DNA of 64,000 nt from Capnocytophaga canimorsus (GTDB lineage: Bacteria; Bacteroidota; Bacteroidia; Flavobacteriales; Flavobacteriaceae), in assembly GCF_002302565.1 (NCBI RefSeq), contig NZ_CP022382.1, positions 381,001-445,000 of the forward strand. The letters are read 5' to 3'. Positions 8,711 through 18,797 of this stretch are shown here, in pieces. Numbering within the stretch: the stretch's first letter is position 1; each line of letters starts with the position of its first letter. A program made the translations under genes and the position numbers. The notes under the pieces were generated by a model. It saw only the letters and a list, made by a program, of their open reading frames with translations, was not told the origin of the DNA and searched no databases.

Positions 8711-9037
8711 AAGACCTTTGCACGGTAAAAAAACGGAAAAATAATTTAAACAATTGATTGTTAGTTGATTATTTTGTGTATTTACTTTATGAAACGCACT
8801 AAAACCCTATCCGATATGTCCTTTGCTGCTTACGATGTAGAAAGACTCACCCGAAAAGGTTCTTTTTACTCACAGGTCGATACCATTATCGATTGGAACC
8901 CCATTTCCGCTATCATTGACCAACATTATCAAAAAGGGTTTTCCGCCTCAGGTGAAAAACCTTACGATGGACTCCTGCTATTCAAAATGCTACTCATCGG
9001 GATGTGGAACCCAATGTCCGATATGCTTACAAAATAG
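8711..9037 (+). mobile_element. IS5-family element remnant 1 (left end and transposase N-terminus)
   Basis: The left end starts with AAGACCTTTGCA at 8711-8722, which matches the reverse of the end repeat at 14303-14316 and 61143-61156. The ATG at 8789 opens a transposase N-terminus (MKRTKTLSDMSF..., with YDGLLLFKMLLIGMW). This is the start of an IS5-type DDE transposase, normally about 330-380 residues; here the clear similarity stops at about 9006 (GMWN) and a stop follows at 9035-9037. All catalytic residues are missing, so the fragment is inactive. A second remnant at 14018-14316 breaks at the same codon. Confidence 0.8.
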
Positions 9038-9076
9038 GGATCTTTAAATTCTTGTGTCATATTTTTACCCTAATTA

Positions 9077-9094
9077 TTTTCAAGGGCAAAATTA
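9077..9094. repeat. 18-bp direct repeat, copy 1
   Basis: TTTTCAAGGGCAAAATTA at 9077-9094 is identical to 10528-10545. The two copies bracket the WYL regulator and the frameshifted small gene. On the minus strand each copy contains TAATTTTG, a possible -7 element. Confidence 0.6.
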
Positions 9095-9130
9095 AACCTA
9101 CGCTGTGCCAAACTACAACACACCCAAAAA

Positions 9131-10060
9131 CTATTTATACCCCTCCTGCATTTGGTTTACGATTTCTTTGATTTCCTCGCGAAACCAATTGGGTGAAATC
9201 ACTTCAATTTCAGCTCCGTAAGAGAGAATTTCTTGACGGAAATCGTAGGTCGGACGCAAAAAATATTCAAAAATGGTATGATTATCTTCCGTTTTGATTT
9301 CTTTTTGAGAATGATGTAAGGGGAGGGATTTCAAAAAATTAGATTTTGATTTTTCAACCTTAATTGTTACCTTTTCGGCTGAAATAGATTCATCAACGAT
9401 AATACCAAAACTGTTTTCAAAATAGTCTTTGGCATCAAAATCGTTATCTAATGAAAAAGATTCATCTGTGATTTTCAAATCTTTAATACGGTCGAGGGCG
9501 TAAATCCGCATTGCGTGGCTATCTTCTTTAAAAGCAATAAGATACCAGCGTTGTTTGAAAATTTTAAGGCAATATGGATGTATTTGAGCTTCGATGGCAA
9601 AATCGTGAAAAAATCCTTGATAATGGATAATCAATTTTAGATTTTCTTTGATTGCTTCAACGATTTGCCCCAAAAATTCTCGTCCTAAAGGCACATTTTC
9701 GAGCAAGATACGATGATGTAGGTTTTTTTGCTCTTGCAATAAATTTCCGACCGTAAAGGAATTTAACAACCAATTTTGAAGCGTATTTTGCTTAATATCA
9801 GTAATGTTGGAAATGTAATACTTGTAGCCGTTTCTGGTATCACACTCAATATCAATATCAAACATTTGAGCAATGGCTTCGCGGTGATTGTGAAAGGTAC
9901 GCAACGGAAATTCTTTTTCGTCTTCGTTAAGAGAAGAATGCAACCAACGATTATTGATTTCTTCGTAGGTAATTCCCTGTTTTCGAGAGATTAAGTCGAT
10001 TAGCCAAATATAACGCTTGAATAGACGAGAGGTACTCTCTTTTGCTGTTGTTCGTTTCAT
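9131..10060 (-). CDS. WYL-domain transcriptional regulator
   Basis: A 309-residue protein. The N-terminal part (residues about 10-100) is a winged-helix-like region with LFKRYIWLIDLISRKQGITYEEI. The middle and C-terminal part hold a WYL domain, with the motif QRWYLIAF at about residue 175 and the downstream basic and aromatic residues of the family, ending in a WCX-type segment (about 245-305). WYL regulators sense nucleic acids or small ligands and often control DNA-repair or defence genes; the target here is unknown. A TACCTTTG box on the minus strand (complement of 10075-10082) is a plausible -7 element. Confidence 0.88.
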   Translation of the reverse strand: MKRTTAKESTSRLFKRYIWLIDLISRKQGITYEEINNRWLHSSLNEDEKEFPLRTFHNHREAIAQMFDIDIECDTRNGYKYYISNITDIKQNTLQNWLLNSFTVGNLLQEQKNLHHRILLENVPLGREFLGQIVEAIKENLKLIIHYQGFFHDFAIEAQIHPYCLKIFKQRWYLIAFKEDSHAMRIYALDRIKDLKITDESFSLDNDFDAKDYFENSFGIIVDESISAEKVTIKVEKSKSNFLKSLPLHHSQKEIKTEDNHTIFEYFLRPTYDFRQEILSYGAEIEVISPNWFREEIKEIVNQMQEGYK

Positions 10061-10074
10061 ATTTCTTTTTTTGA

Positions 10075-10082
10075 CAAAGGTA
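10075..10082 (-). promoter_or_regulatory. Putative -7 element for the WYL regulator
   Basis: TACCTTTG on the minus strand lies 15 bases upstream of the ATG at 10060. The -33 box is weak, so the call rests on the -7 element only. Confidence 0.35.
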
Positions 10083-10123
10083 TGAAAAACCTGTGCGAAA
10101 TTATAGCATAGAATAAAAAAACA

Positions 10124-10155
10124 AAAAACCTACTCTAATTTTGAAGTAGGTTTTT
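10124..10155 (-). terminator. Terminator downstream of the frameshifted gene
   Basis: An 11-bp stem (AAAAACCTACT at 10124-10134 with AGTAGGTTTTT at 10145-10155) has a ten-base loop. Read on the minus strand it ends in a long T-rich run. It lies eight bases after the stop of the small gene at 10163. Confidence 0.8.
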
Positions 10156-10162
10156 GTTTGAT

Positions 10163-10517
10163 TTATTGTGCTTTACATTCTTTATTGATTTCTTCAAATA
10201 ATTCTGTTATTTCAACAGTTTGTAATTTTTGGATTTTTTCAAGAAGTTGATTATCAAATTCTTCGGTTTTGTTACCTGCATACCAAGCGAGTTTATCTAG
10301 CTCTGAAATTTCTTCGCCGTCTATTTTTAATTTGAAATTTTCCCAAAGGAAATATTGTCCCGTCTTCCGTAAGCATAGTGTATGTCTTTTTTAACACAAA
10401 AAAATCCGTACCTGCACCCAAAAAATCATTTTCGTGAAGCATTATTTTTGCCGATAGCTGGTCGTCTTCATCATAAATGTATAAGGTTTTGTTATTTTGT
10501 AATACGTTTGTAATCAT
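10163..10517 (-). pseudogene. Frameshifted small gene of unknown function
   Basis: From the ATG at 10517 the first frame reads MITNVLQNNKTLYIYDEDDQ and stays plausible to ...TYTMLTEDG at about 10355, then turns into Arg-rich nonsense. From the same point another frame continues sensibly with GQYFLWENFKLKIDGEEISE and ends at 10163 with ...INKECKAQ. Together they give an acidic protein of about 118 residues broken by a single-base shift near 10350. It keeps a promoter-like sequence upstream (complement of 10538-10545) and a good terminator downstream. No family recognised. A sequencing error is possible. Confidence 0.6.
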
Positions 10518-10527
10518 ATTGTTTCTT

Positions 10528-10545
10528 TTTTCAAGGGCAAAATTA
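10528..10545. repeat. 18-bp direct repeat, copy 2
   Basis: This is identical to 9077-9094. On the minus strand it holds TAATTTTG (10545 to 10538), 21 bases before the ATG of the frameshifted gene, so it probably acts as that gene's promoter. Confidence 0.6.
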
Positions 10546-10690
10546 CATTTGTGTTATCCTAAATCACTGCATATGTAAATTATTTTATGAAAAAAAAATT
10601 GTTTCAGCTCGTGGGAACGGAAAACCGAGAACTGCGAAGCACATCACGAACACCTTAGCTTTAAAACTATAAAAAGTGAGTAATAACATT

Positions 10691-10766
10691 AGATTTTGAA
10701 GAACCTAAAAATTTATTTTATAGATTCGTGGCGTAAAAAATTGCGCTTGGGGGTTGAACGTGTCAA
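10691..10766 (+). repeat. Dispersed non-coding repeat, copy A
   Basis: From AGATTTTGAAGAACCTAAAA through TTCGTGGCGTAAAAAATTGC to GGGGTTGAACGTGTC, this stretch closely matches 14315-14385, and its second half matches the reverse complement of 58261-58299. It holds no reading frame. It may be a small MITE or a conserved remnant of a larger element. Confidence 0.65.
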
Positions 10767-10811
10767 ATATGAGGCAAAGTGTTAATTTTTTACTATTTGC
10801 TAATAAAACGT

Positions 10812-10819
10812 TATCTTTG
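10812..10819 (+). promoter_or_regulatory. Putative -7 element of purB
   Basis: TATCTTTG matches TAnnTTTG and lies 25 bases upstream of the purB ATG. No TTTG at a normal distance is seen. Confidence 0.4.
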
Positions 10820-10843
10820 TCGCTCATCAAAAAGTAAAACAAG

Positions 10844-12190
10844 ATGTCATTACAAGCTATAACCCCTATTGACGGACGCTATGCCGATAAAACCCAATCA
10901 TTGATTCCTTTTTTTTCCGAAGAAGCCCTGATAAAATATCGTATTTTAGTAGAGGTAGAATATTTCATTGCTCTATGTCAATTGCCTTTGCCTCAATTGA
11001 AGGATTTTGACACCGCTTTGTTTGACCAATTACGAAAAATGTATTTGGACTTCGACCAATCCTCAGCTATGGAAGTTAAGCAAATTGAACAGACTACCAA
11101 TCACGATGTAAAAGCCGTTGAATACTTCATCAAAAGGCGTTTCGATCAGCTTAATATATCAGAATATAAAGAGTTTATCCATTTTGGACTGACCTCACAA
11201 GATATTAACAATACGGCAGTTCCACTCTCTATAAAAGATGCGATGCAACAAGTATATTATCCGCAACTTTTACAAGTGATTAACGAACTAAAACTAAAAT
11301 CCTCCGAATGGGAAACCATACCTATGCTTGCTCGTACACACGGACAGCCAGCTTCTCCCACGTGTTTGGGTAAAGAAATTGAAGTATTTATAGTTCGTAT
11401 TGAACAACAATTGCAATTACTAAAATCAATCCCTTTTGCAGCAAAATTTGGAGGTGCTACCGGAAATTATAATGCTCATTATGTAGCTTATCCGCAAATG
11501 GATTGGAAAAAATTTGGTACGCAATTTGTTGAAGAAAAATTAGGGCTACATCACTCATTTCCAACTACACAGATTGAACATTACGATCATTTAGCAGCTC
11601 TTTTTGATGCTCTAAAACGCATAAATACCATTTTGATTGATTTTAATCGTGATGTTTGGACCTACATTTCAATGGATTATTTCAAACAAAAAATTAAAGC
11701 TGGTGAGGTGGGTTCTTCAGCAATGCCACATAAAGTAAATCCTATTGATTTTGAAAACTCGGAAGGAAATTTAGGCTTAGCCAATGCCATTTTTGAACAC
11801 TTATCGGCAAAACTTCCTATTTCAAGACTGCAACGCGATTTGACTGATAGTACCGTTTTGCGTAATGTGGGTGTTCCTTTTGGGCATACCCTCATAGGAT
11901 TACAAGCCACTTTAAAAGGTTTAGGGAAATTGTTGCTCAATCCGTTAAAAATTGATGCTGATTTGGAAGAAAATTGGGCAGTGGTGGCTGAGGCTATCCA
12001 AACCATTTTGCGCAGGGAAGGGTATCCGAATCCTTATGAAGCACTTAAAGGACTTACCCGAACCAATGATAAAATAAATAAAGAAACAATCTCTGCCTTT
12101 ATTGAAACACTATCTGTTTCCGATGCCATAAAACAAGAACTGAAAGCAATTACTCCGCAAAATTATACCGGAATTAAAGGCGAATTATAG
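10844..12190 (+). CDS. purB: Adenylosuccinate lyase
   Basis: A 448-residue cytosolic enzyme of the fumarase/aspartase superfamily. It cleaves SAICAR and adenylosuccinate, releasing fumarate in purine synthesis. The signature GSSAMPHKVNP is at about residues 285-296, with the catalytic Ser on its flexible loop, and TSQDINNTA and ARTHGQPASPT are the other conserved active-site segments. The start MSLQAITPIDGRYA is typical of the E. coli-like PurB group (456 residues there). Its end overlaps the convergent acetyltransferase gene by six bases. Confidence 0.97.
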   Translation: MSLQAITPIDGRYADKTQSLIPFFSEEALIKYRILVEVEYFIALCQLPLPQLKDFDTALFDQLRKMYLDFDQSSAMEVKQIEQTTNHDVKAVEYFIKRRFDQLNISEYKEFIHFGLTSQDINNTAVPLSIKDAMQQVYYPQLLQVINELKLKSSEWETIPMLARTHGQPASPTCLGKEIEVFIVRIEQQLQLLKSIPFAAKFGGATGNYNAHYVAYPQMDWKKFGTQFVEEKLGLHHSFPTTQIEHYDHLAALFDALKRINTILIDFNRDVWTYISMDYFKQKIKAGEVGSSAMPHKVNPIDFENSEGNLGLANAIFEHLSAKLPISRLQRDLTDSTVLRNVGVPFGHTLIGLQATLKGLGKLLLNPLKIDADLEENWAVVAEAIQTILRREGYPNPYEALKGLTRTNDKINKETISAFIETLSVSDAIKQELKAITPQNYTGIKGEL

Positions 12191-12703
12191 TATTTTTTGG
12201 TAAATAATTACATCTTTGAATTGATTTCCTATAGAAATCCAATCTTTTAAAATACCACAAGCAGTAAATCCCGCTTTTTCAAAAAGGTGGGTGCTTGCTG
12301 TATTGCTTTCGTTGATGTGAGCATAAATTTGATGCAATTGCAAATAATGGCGAGTATATTCTTCCAATAATTGCAACACCTCGCTACCGATTCCTTGGTT
12401 TTGAAACGGTTTTAAAATGAGGATGCCTACACCCGCTCGTTTGTTTTTCGCATTAAAGTCAAATAAATCGACACATCCTACATTTTCTTTGCTGTAGGTG
12501 GATATCACCAACCGCAATTGCTTGGCTTCATAAATATCTTTATGGGCATTTTCAAGGTATTGGTAAAGTACATATTTAGAAAAAGGAGTCTGTGTTTCAC
12601 TGACTTCCCAAAGTTCTTGGTTATTTTCTATTTCAAAAAGCCAGTCCAAATCTTCAGGTTCTAAAGCTCTTAGAAAGATACGTTTTCCTTTCAATGTTTG
12701 CAT
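12185..12703 (-). CDS. GNAT-family N-acetyltransferase (RimJ/RimL-like)
   Basis: A 172-residue protein starting MQTLKGKRIFLRALEPEDLD, which is typical of the RimL/SpeG branch. The acetyl-CoA binding motif A appears as KPFQNQGIGSEVLQ (about residues 99-112), followed by NESNTASTHLFEKAGF, the usual motif B region. The acceptor may be a protein N-terminus, a polyamine or an antibiotic; it cannot be told from sequence. It is the last gene of smpB-dapF-acetyltransferase, overlapping dapF by 13 bases. Confidence 0.85.
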   Translation of the reverse strand: MQTLKGKRIFLRALEPEDLDWLFEIENNQELWEVSETQTPFSKYVLYQYLENAHKDIYEAKQLRLVISTYSKENVGCVDLFDFNAKNKRAGVGILILKPFQNQGIGSEVLQLLEEYTRHYLQLHQIYAHINESNTASTHLFEKAGFTACGILKDWISIGNQFKDVIIYQKIL

Positions 12704-13491
12704 AAAATAGATCCTTTAAAAACGAACGTTGCCTTGCCACAAAGGTAAACATTAGTATAAGTATCCTCCTTATTATCAAACAAAACGGATAAATTTCCGC
12801 CCATAGTTTGCAAATAAATTTTCTTTTCAAAGGTTTTTTGCAGATAATGCATCGCTATTGCAACAGCCGTAACTCCAGTACCACAAGATAGTGTTTCGTC
12901 TTCTACCCCTCTTTCGTAAGTGCGCACAGTAAAGGTATTTTCGTTATTTTGAGATACAAAATTGATATTACTTCCGCCTTTTTCAGCATATAAATGGCTA
13001 TAACGAATTTTAGCCCCCTCATCTTTCACATCTAAAAAAGATAGATTTTCACGAATTTCAACGTGATGTGGAGACCCCGTATTGAGAAAAAGGTATGCGT
13101 CGTTAACCTCAACGCTATCAACATCTTTCATTTTAAGTTTAACCTCATTTTCTGAGCTGATGTAGGCTTGATGCTCTCCGTCAATAGCAATAAATGTAGC
13201 TTGATTATCAATGATTTTAAGTTGTTTGGCGAAGGCTACAATACATCTTCCACCATTGCCACACATTGAACTTTCATTACCATCGGCATTGTAATAAATC
13301 ATCTTAAAATCATAATTATCAGCATTTTCTAATAAGATAAGTCCATCGGCTCCGATACCAAAGCGTCGATTACAAAGGTGTGCAATTAGCGAGGTCTCTT
13401 TTGGAAATGTTTTTTGCCGATTGTCAATCATTACAAAATCATTTCCTGTTCCTTGATATTTATAAAATTCAATAGTTTGTAAAGAAGACAT
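12691..13491 (-). CDS. dapF: Diaminopimelate epimerase
   Basis: A 266-residue cytosolic enzyme that converts LL- to meso-diaminopimelate for peptidoglycan and lysine. Both catalytic cysteines are visible: Cys77 in SSMCGNGGRC and Cys203 in LSCGTGVTA. GTGNDFVMID near the N-terminus is also diagnostic. It follows smpB by six bases and overlaps the acetyltransferase gene, so the three form an operon. Confidence 0.96.
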   Translation of the reverse strand: MSSLQTIEFYKYQGTGNDFVMIDNRQKTFPKETSLIAHLCNRRFGIGADGLILLENADNYDFKMIYYNADGNESSMCGNGGRCIVAFAKQLKIIDNQATFIAIDGEHQAYISSENEVKLKMKDVDSVEVNDAYLFLNTGSPHHVEIRENLSFLDVKDEGAKIRYSHLYAEKGGSNINFVSQNNENTFTVRTYERGVEDETLSCGTGVTAVAIAMHYLQKTFEKKIYLQTMGGNLSVLFDNKEDTYTNVYLCGKATFVFKGSILCKH

Positions 13492-13497
13492 AAAATA

Positions 13498-13953
13498 TTA
13501 CCGTATTTTTTTGATTCTGTCTAAGTTACGTTTGTTATCTCGGTCTTTAATGGTTTCGCGTTTGTCGTACATTTTTTTACCTCTCACCAAAGCAATATCC
13601 ATTTTTGCCAATCCTTTTTCATTGATAAACAAACGTAAAGGCACGATGGTCAATCCAGAATTTCGCACTTCTTTGTGGAGTTTTTTTAATTCTCGTTTTT
13701 GAAGTAGAAGTTTACGTTCACTTTTGGGTTTGTGATTGTAATGCGTTCCGTAGGCATATTCCTCAATATTCATATTGATGACAAAAAGTTCGCCTTTTTC
13801 GTTAAATTCGCAAAAACTTTCAGCAATGGAAGCTTTTCCTAACCTAATTGATTTAATTTCTGTACCTGCCAATACGATACCTGCAAGATATTTGTCCAAT
13901 ATCTCGTATTCAAACTTGGCACGTTTGTTAAGTATGTTGATGTTTTTTTGCAT
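13498..13953 (-). CDS. smpB: SsrA-binding protein
   Basis: A 151-residue RNA-binding protein that delivers tmRNA to stalled ribosomes. The start at 13953 ([20 protein letters not shown]) fits the family; a frame open to 14010 would add 19 residues that cross the promoter. The OB-fold motif [15 protein letters not shown], the [13 protein letters not shown] segment and the basic tail [19 protein letters not shown] are all present. A TATCTTTG box (complement of 13962-13969) sits just upstream, and an IS remnant begins only about 65 bases upstream, leaving the promoter intact. Confidence 0.96.
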   Translation of the reverse strand: MQKNINILNKRAKFEYEILDKYLAGIVLAGTEIKSIRLGKASIAESFCEFNEKGELFVINMNIEEYAYGTHYNHKPKSERKLLLQKRELKKLHKEVRNSGLTIVPLRLFINEKGLAKMDIALVRGKKMYDKRETIKDRDNKRNLDRIKKIR

Positions 13954-13961
13954 AATGGTAG

Positions 13962-13969
13962 CAAAGATA
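13962..13969 (-). promoter_or_regulatory. Putative -7 element of smpB
   Basis: TATCTTTG on the minus strand, eight bases before the ATG at 13953. The transcript would have a very short leader. The -33 box is unclear. Confidence 0.4.
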
Positions 13970-14017
13970 CAACTTTTTTGCAAAATAAGTTTTTTTTTGC
14001 TACGGCACATTCAGTGG

Positions 14018-14316
14018 CACATCCCGATGAGTAACATTTTGAACAGCAGGAGTCCATCGTAAGGTTTTTCACCCGATGCGGAAAGTCCTTTTTGATAGTG
14101 TTTGTCGATGATAGCGGAAATAGGTTTCCAATCGATAATGGTATCGACTTGTGCGTAGAAAGAGCCTTTTCGGGTGCGTCTTTCTACATCGTAAGTAGCA
14201 AAGGACATAGCGGATAGGGTTTTGGTGCGTTTCATAAAATAAATATACAAATAAACATATAATAATCAAACAATTAACGATTTATTTTAGAAAAATTTGC
14301 CTTGCAAAGGTCTCAG
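14018..14316 (-). mobile_element. IS5-family element remnant 2 (left end and transposase N-terminus)
   Basis: On the minus strand the left end starts at 14316 (CTGAGACCTTTGCA), the same end repeat as at 61143-61156. A transposase N-terminus (MKRTKTLSAMSFATYDVERR...) runs to LLIGMCH and stops at about 14011. It is about 88 percent identical in protein to remnant 1 and loses similarity at the same codon (GM-W/C). No catalytic residues remain. It lies between the dispersed repeat copy B and the smpB promoter. Confidence 0.8.
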
Positions 14317-14385
14317 ATTTTGACAAACCTAAAAATTTATTTTATAAATTCGTGGCATAAAAATTTGTACTTTAGGGTTGAATGT
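14315..14385 (+). repeat. Dispersed non-coding repeat, copy B
   Basis: This matches copy A at 10691, strongest over the segment from AACCTAAAAATTTATTTTAT to ATTCGTGGC. It directly abuts the end repeat of IS remnant 2, suggesting the IS inserted at its edge. The 3' part is more diverged. Confidence 0.65.
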
Positions 14386-14410
14386 CCCTCTTTCTTCTAT
14401 TTAAATTTGA

Positions 14411-14442
14411 TTTGGTGTTTGGGTACAATATTTGTAACTTTG
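14411..14442 (+). promoter_or_regulatory. Promoter of tgt-lptG
   Basis: TTTG at 14411-14414, a 20-base spacer and TAACTTTG at 14435-14442 fit the Bacteroidota consensus very well. The tgt ATG is 45 bases further on. Confidence 0.7.
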
Positions 14443-14487
14443 CAGATTATTGCTTTTCGCAAAATATAAATTATACGAAGAATATCA

Positions 14488-15618
14488 ATGCAATTTGAAT
14501 TATTAAAAACAGACCCACATACGAAAGCACGTGCCGGAAAAATCACAACCGACCACGGAATCATTGAAACTCCGATATTTATGCCTGTCGGAACGGTCGC
14601 ATCGGTTAAAGGAGTACACCAACGCGAACTCAAAGAAGATATCAATCCAGATATTATTTTAGGAAACACCTATCATTTGTATTTACGCCCAACTACTTCT
14701 ATTTTAGAAAAAGCAGGTGGGCTTCACAAGTTTATGAACTGGGATAGAAATATCCTTACCGATAGTGGTGGTTATCAAGTATATTCACTTTCCGATACTC
14801 GAAAAATTAAGGAAGAAGGTGTGAAATTTAAAAGTCATATTGATGGTTCGTATCATTTCTTTTCGCCTGAAAATGTGATGGAAACACAACGAAGTATTGG
14901 AGCGGATATTATAATGGCTTTTGACGAATGTACTCCATATCCTTGTGATTATCAATATGCTAAAAAATCAATGCAAATGACGCATCGTTGGCTTGACCGA
15001 TGTATCTCGCATTTGGAAAAAGTACCACCAAAATACGGATATTCGCAATCGCTTTTCCCTATCGTTCAAGGTTCGGTGTATAAAGATTTACGTGAGCAAT
15101 CAGCAGAATACATTGCCTCGAAAGGAGCTGACGGAAATGCCATTGGAGGACTTTCGGTAGGAGAACCTGCTGAAGATATGTACGAAATGACTGACTTAGT
15201 TTGCGATATCTTGCCTAAAGACAAACCTCGTTATTTAATGGGAGTCGGAACACCTATTAATATATTGGAAAACATAGCCTTAGGAGTAGATATGTTTGAT
15301 TGTGTGATGCCTACACGCAACGCACGTAACGGAATGCTTTTTACTTCCCAAGGGATTATCAATATCAAAAATAAAAAATGGGAAGACGATTTTTCGCCCA
15401 TTGACCCTGACGGACATACATACGTAGATACCTATTACACAAAAGCTTACTTACGTCATTTATTTGCGGCGAATGAATTTTTAGGCAAACAAATCGCGTC
15501 TATTCATAATTTAGGTTTTTATTTGTGGTTAGTTCGCGAGGCTCGGAAACACATCTTAGCTGGGGATTTTGCTTTCTGGAAAGAAAAAATGGTAAAACAA
15601 TTGGGGCAACGACTATAA
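14488..15618 (+). CDS. tgt: tRNA-guanine transglycosylase, without the usual zinc cysteines
   Basis: A 376-residue TIM-barrel enzyme that swaps the wobble guanine of GUN-anticodon tRNAs for a queuosine precursor. TDSGGYQVYSL holds the catalytic Asp of the first site, with Tyr in place of the usual Phe, and GVDMFDCVMPTRNARNG (about residues 267-283) holds the nucleophilic Asp. Where E. coli Tgt has the zinc ligands in CDCYTC, this protein has DPDGHTYVDTYYTKAYLRHL with no cysteine. From memory this loss is shared by other Bacteroidota Tgt proteins. It is followed after 13 bases by the LptF/LptG permease gene. Confidence 0.95.
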   Translation: MQFELLKTDPHTKARAGKITTDHGIIETPIFMPVGTVASVKGVHQRELKEDINPDIILGNTYHLYLRPTTSILEKAGGLHKFMNWDRNILTDSGGYQVYSLSDTRKIKEEGVKFKSHIDGSYHFFSPENVMETQRSIGADIIMAFDECTPYPCDYQYAKKSMQMTHRWLDRCISHLEKVPPKYGYSQSLFPIVQGSVYKDLREQSAEYIASKGADGNAIGGLSVGEPAEDMYEMTDLVCDILPKDKPRYLMGVGTPINILENIALGVDMFDCVMPTRNARNGMLFTSQGIINIKNKKWEDDFSPIDPDGHTYVDTYYTKAYLRHLFAANEFLGKQIASIHNLGFYLWLVREARKHILAGDFAFWKEKMVKQLGQRL

Positions 15619-15631
15619 TCATCTGCTGAAA

Positions 15632-16705
15632 ATGAAAATATTAGATTGGTACATATTAAAAAGATATCTGATGACGTTTTTCGTTATGATGCTTCTTTTT
15701 ATTCCAATTGGCATTATGGTGGATTTGTCAGAAAAAGTGGACAAAATGCTTGATAATAAAGCCCCTTTAGCTGAAATTTTAACCTACTATTCTGCTTTTA
15801 CCATATATTTTGCGAATATTTTGTTTCCGATTTTTTTGTTTTTGTCTATCATTTGGTTTACCTCAAAGTTAGCAAATAATACCGAAATCATAGCTATTTT
15901 AAGCTCAGGTATTTCGTTTACTCGGTTTTTACGACCTTATTTTATTGGGGCTTGTATCATCTCGATTATTGTATTTTTTATGGGAATGTTTATTGTACCC
16001 GAAGCCAGTAAGATTTACAATTCGTTTTATGACAAATATTTATCAAAAAAACAAAGCACAGAATCATTATTCAACCAATTTTCAGAAAATGAATATCTTT
16101 ACGTAAGTTCTTTTGATTACGAAAGAGTACAAGGAAATGACTTTTCAGTAGAACAGTTCGATGGTGTACACTTAAAAACTAAAATTACGGCAAGTTCAAT
16201 CAAGTGGATTGAAAATGATAGCGTAAACACCTACCGATTAACGAATTATGTAAAAAGAACTATCGGAAAAGACAACGATAGCATTGAAACAAAAAGAGAA
16301 TTGGATACGCTATTCACTTTCAAAGTAGAAGATTTGATGCCTGTGAAATATGCTGCCGAGACCAAAAATATTTTTGAGTTAGACAAATTCATAGAACGCG
16401 AAAAAATGAAAGGTTCTCCAAACATAAATCGCTATTTATTAGTAAAATACCGAAGATGGGGCTTAGTAGCAACTGCTTTTATTTTGACCATTATTGGAGT
16501 GGCAGTTTCTTCGGTAAAGCGCCGTGGTGGTATGGGGGTAAACTTAGCTTTCGGTATTTTAATTGGTTTTTCTTTCGTGTTTTTCGACCGTGTTTTTGGT
16601 ATTCTAGCTGAAAAATCAGGAATTACACCACTAATGGCGGTTATTATCCCTAATTTAATCTTTCTAACCTTAGCCATATACCTATTACGCACAGCAAAAC
16701 GCTAA
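15632..16705 (+). CDS. LptF/LptG-family lipopolysaccharide export permease
   Basis: A 357-residue inner-membrane protein of the YjgP/YjgQ family. It has three N-terminal membrane helices (about 12-115), a soluble periplasmic domain (about 130-270) and three C-terminal helices (about 272-354). With LptBC it extracts LPS from the inner membrane. The start MKILDWYILKRYLMTF is characteristic. It is cotranscribed with tgt, an arrangement common in this phylum; which of LptF or LptG it is cannot be decided here. Confidence 0.92.
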   Translation: MKILDWYILKRYLMTFFVMMLLFIPIGIMVDLSEKVDKMLDNKAPLAEILTYYSAFTIYFANILFPIFLFLSIIWFTSKLANNTEIIAILSSGISFTRFLRPYFIGACIISIIVFFMGMFIVPEASKIYNSFYDKYLSKKQSTESLFNQFSENEYLYVSSFDYERVQGNDFSVEQFDGVHLKTKITASSIKWIENDSVNTYRLTNYVKRTIGKDNDSIETKRELDTLFTFKVEDLMPVKYAAETKNIFELDKFIEREKMKGSPNINRYLLVKYRRWGLVATAFILTIIGVAVSSVKRRGGMGVNLAFGILIGFSFVFFDRVFGILAEKSGITPLMAVIIPNLIFLTLAIYLLRTAKR

Positions 16706-16735
16706 TATTTTGAGCTAATCCGTGCTGTTTTTTTT
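16691..16735 (+). terminator. Probable terminator after lptG
   Basis: ACAGCA at 16691-16696 (inside the last codons) can pair with TGCTGT at 16723-16728, followed by a run of eight T. The loop is long and the stem short, so this is a moderate call. A second 7-bp hairpin (16738-16744 with 16751-16757) follows immediately. Confidence 0.4.
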
Positions 16736-16777
16736 CAGATGATAGAAAAATATCATCAGATATAACAAAAAAAATCG

Positions 16778-16785
16778 TATTTTTG
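16778..16785 (+). promoter_or_regulatory. Putative -7 element of gyrB
   Basis: TATTTTTG fits TAnnTTTG and lies 35 bases upstream of the gyrB ATG. The hairpin at 16738-16757 lies where the -33 region would begin. Confidence 0.4.
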
Positions 16786-16814
16786 TAAATTGATTTTAAT
16801 TAAGAACTTTTTGA

Positions 16815-18779
<1,965 letters not shown>

Positions 18780-18797
18780 TACTAATAAATAATTTTT

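Noticed and set aside
13954..14010. Upstream extension of smpB by 19 codons
   Set aside because: It would cross the TATCTTTG promoter box and has no similarity to SmpB N-termini.
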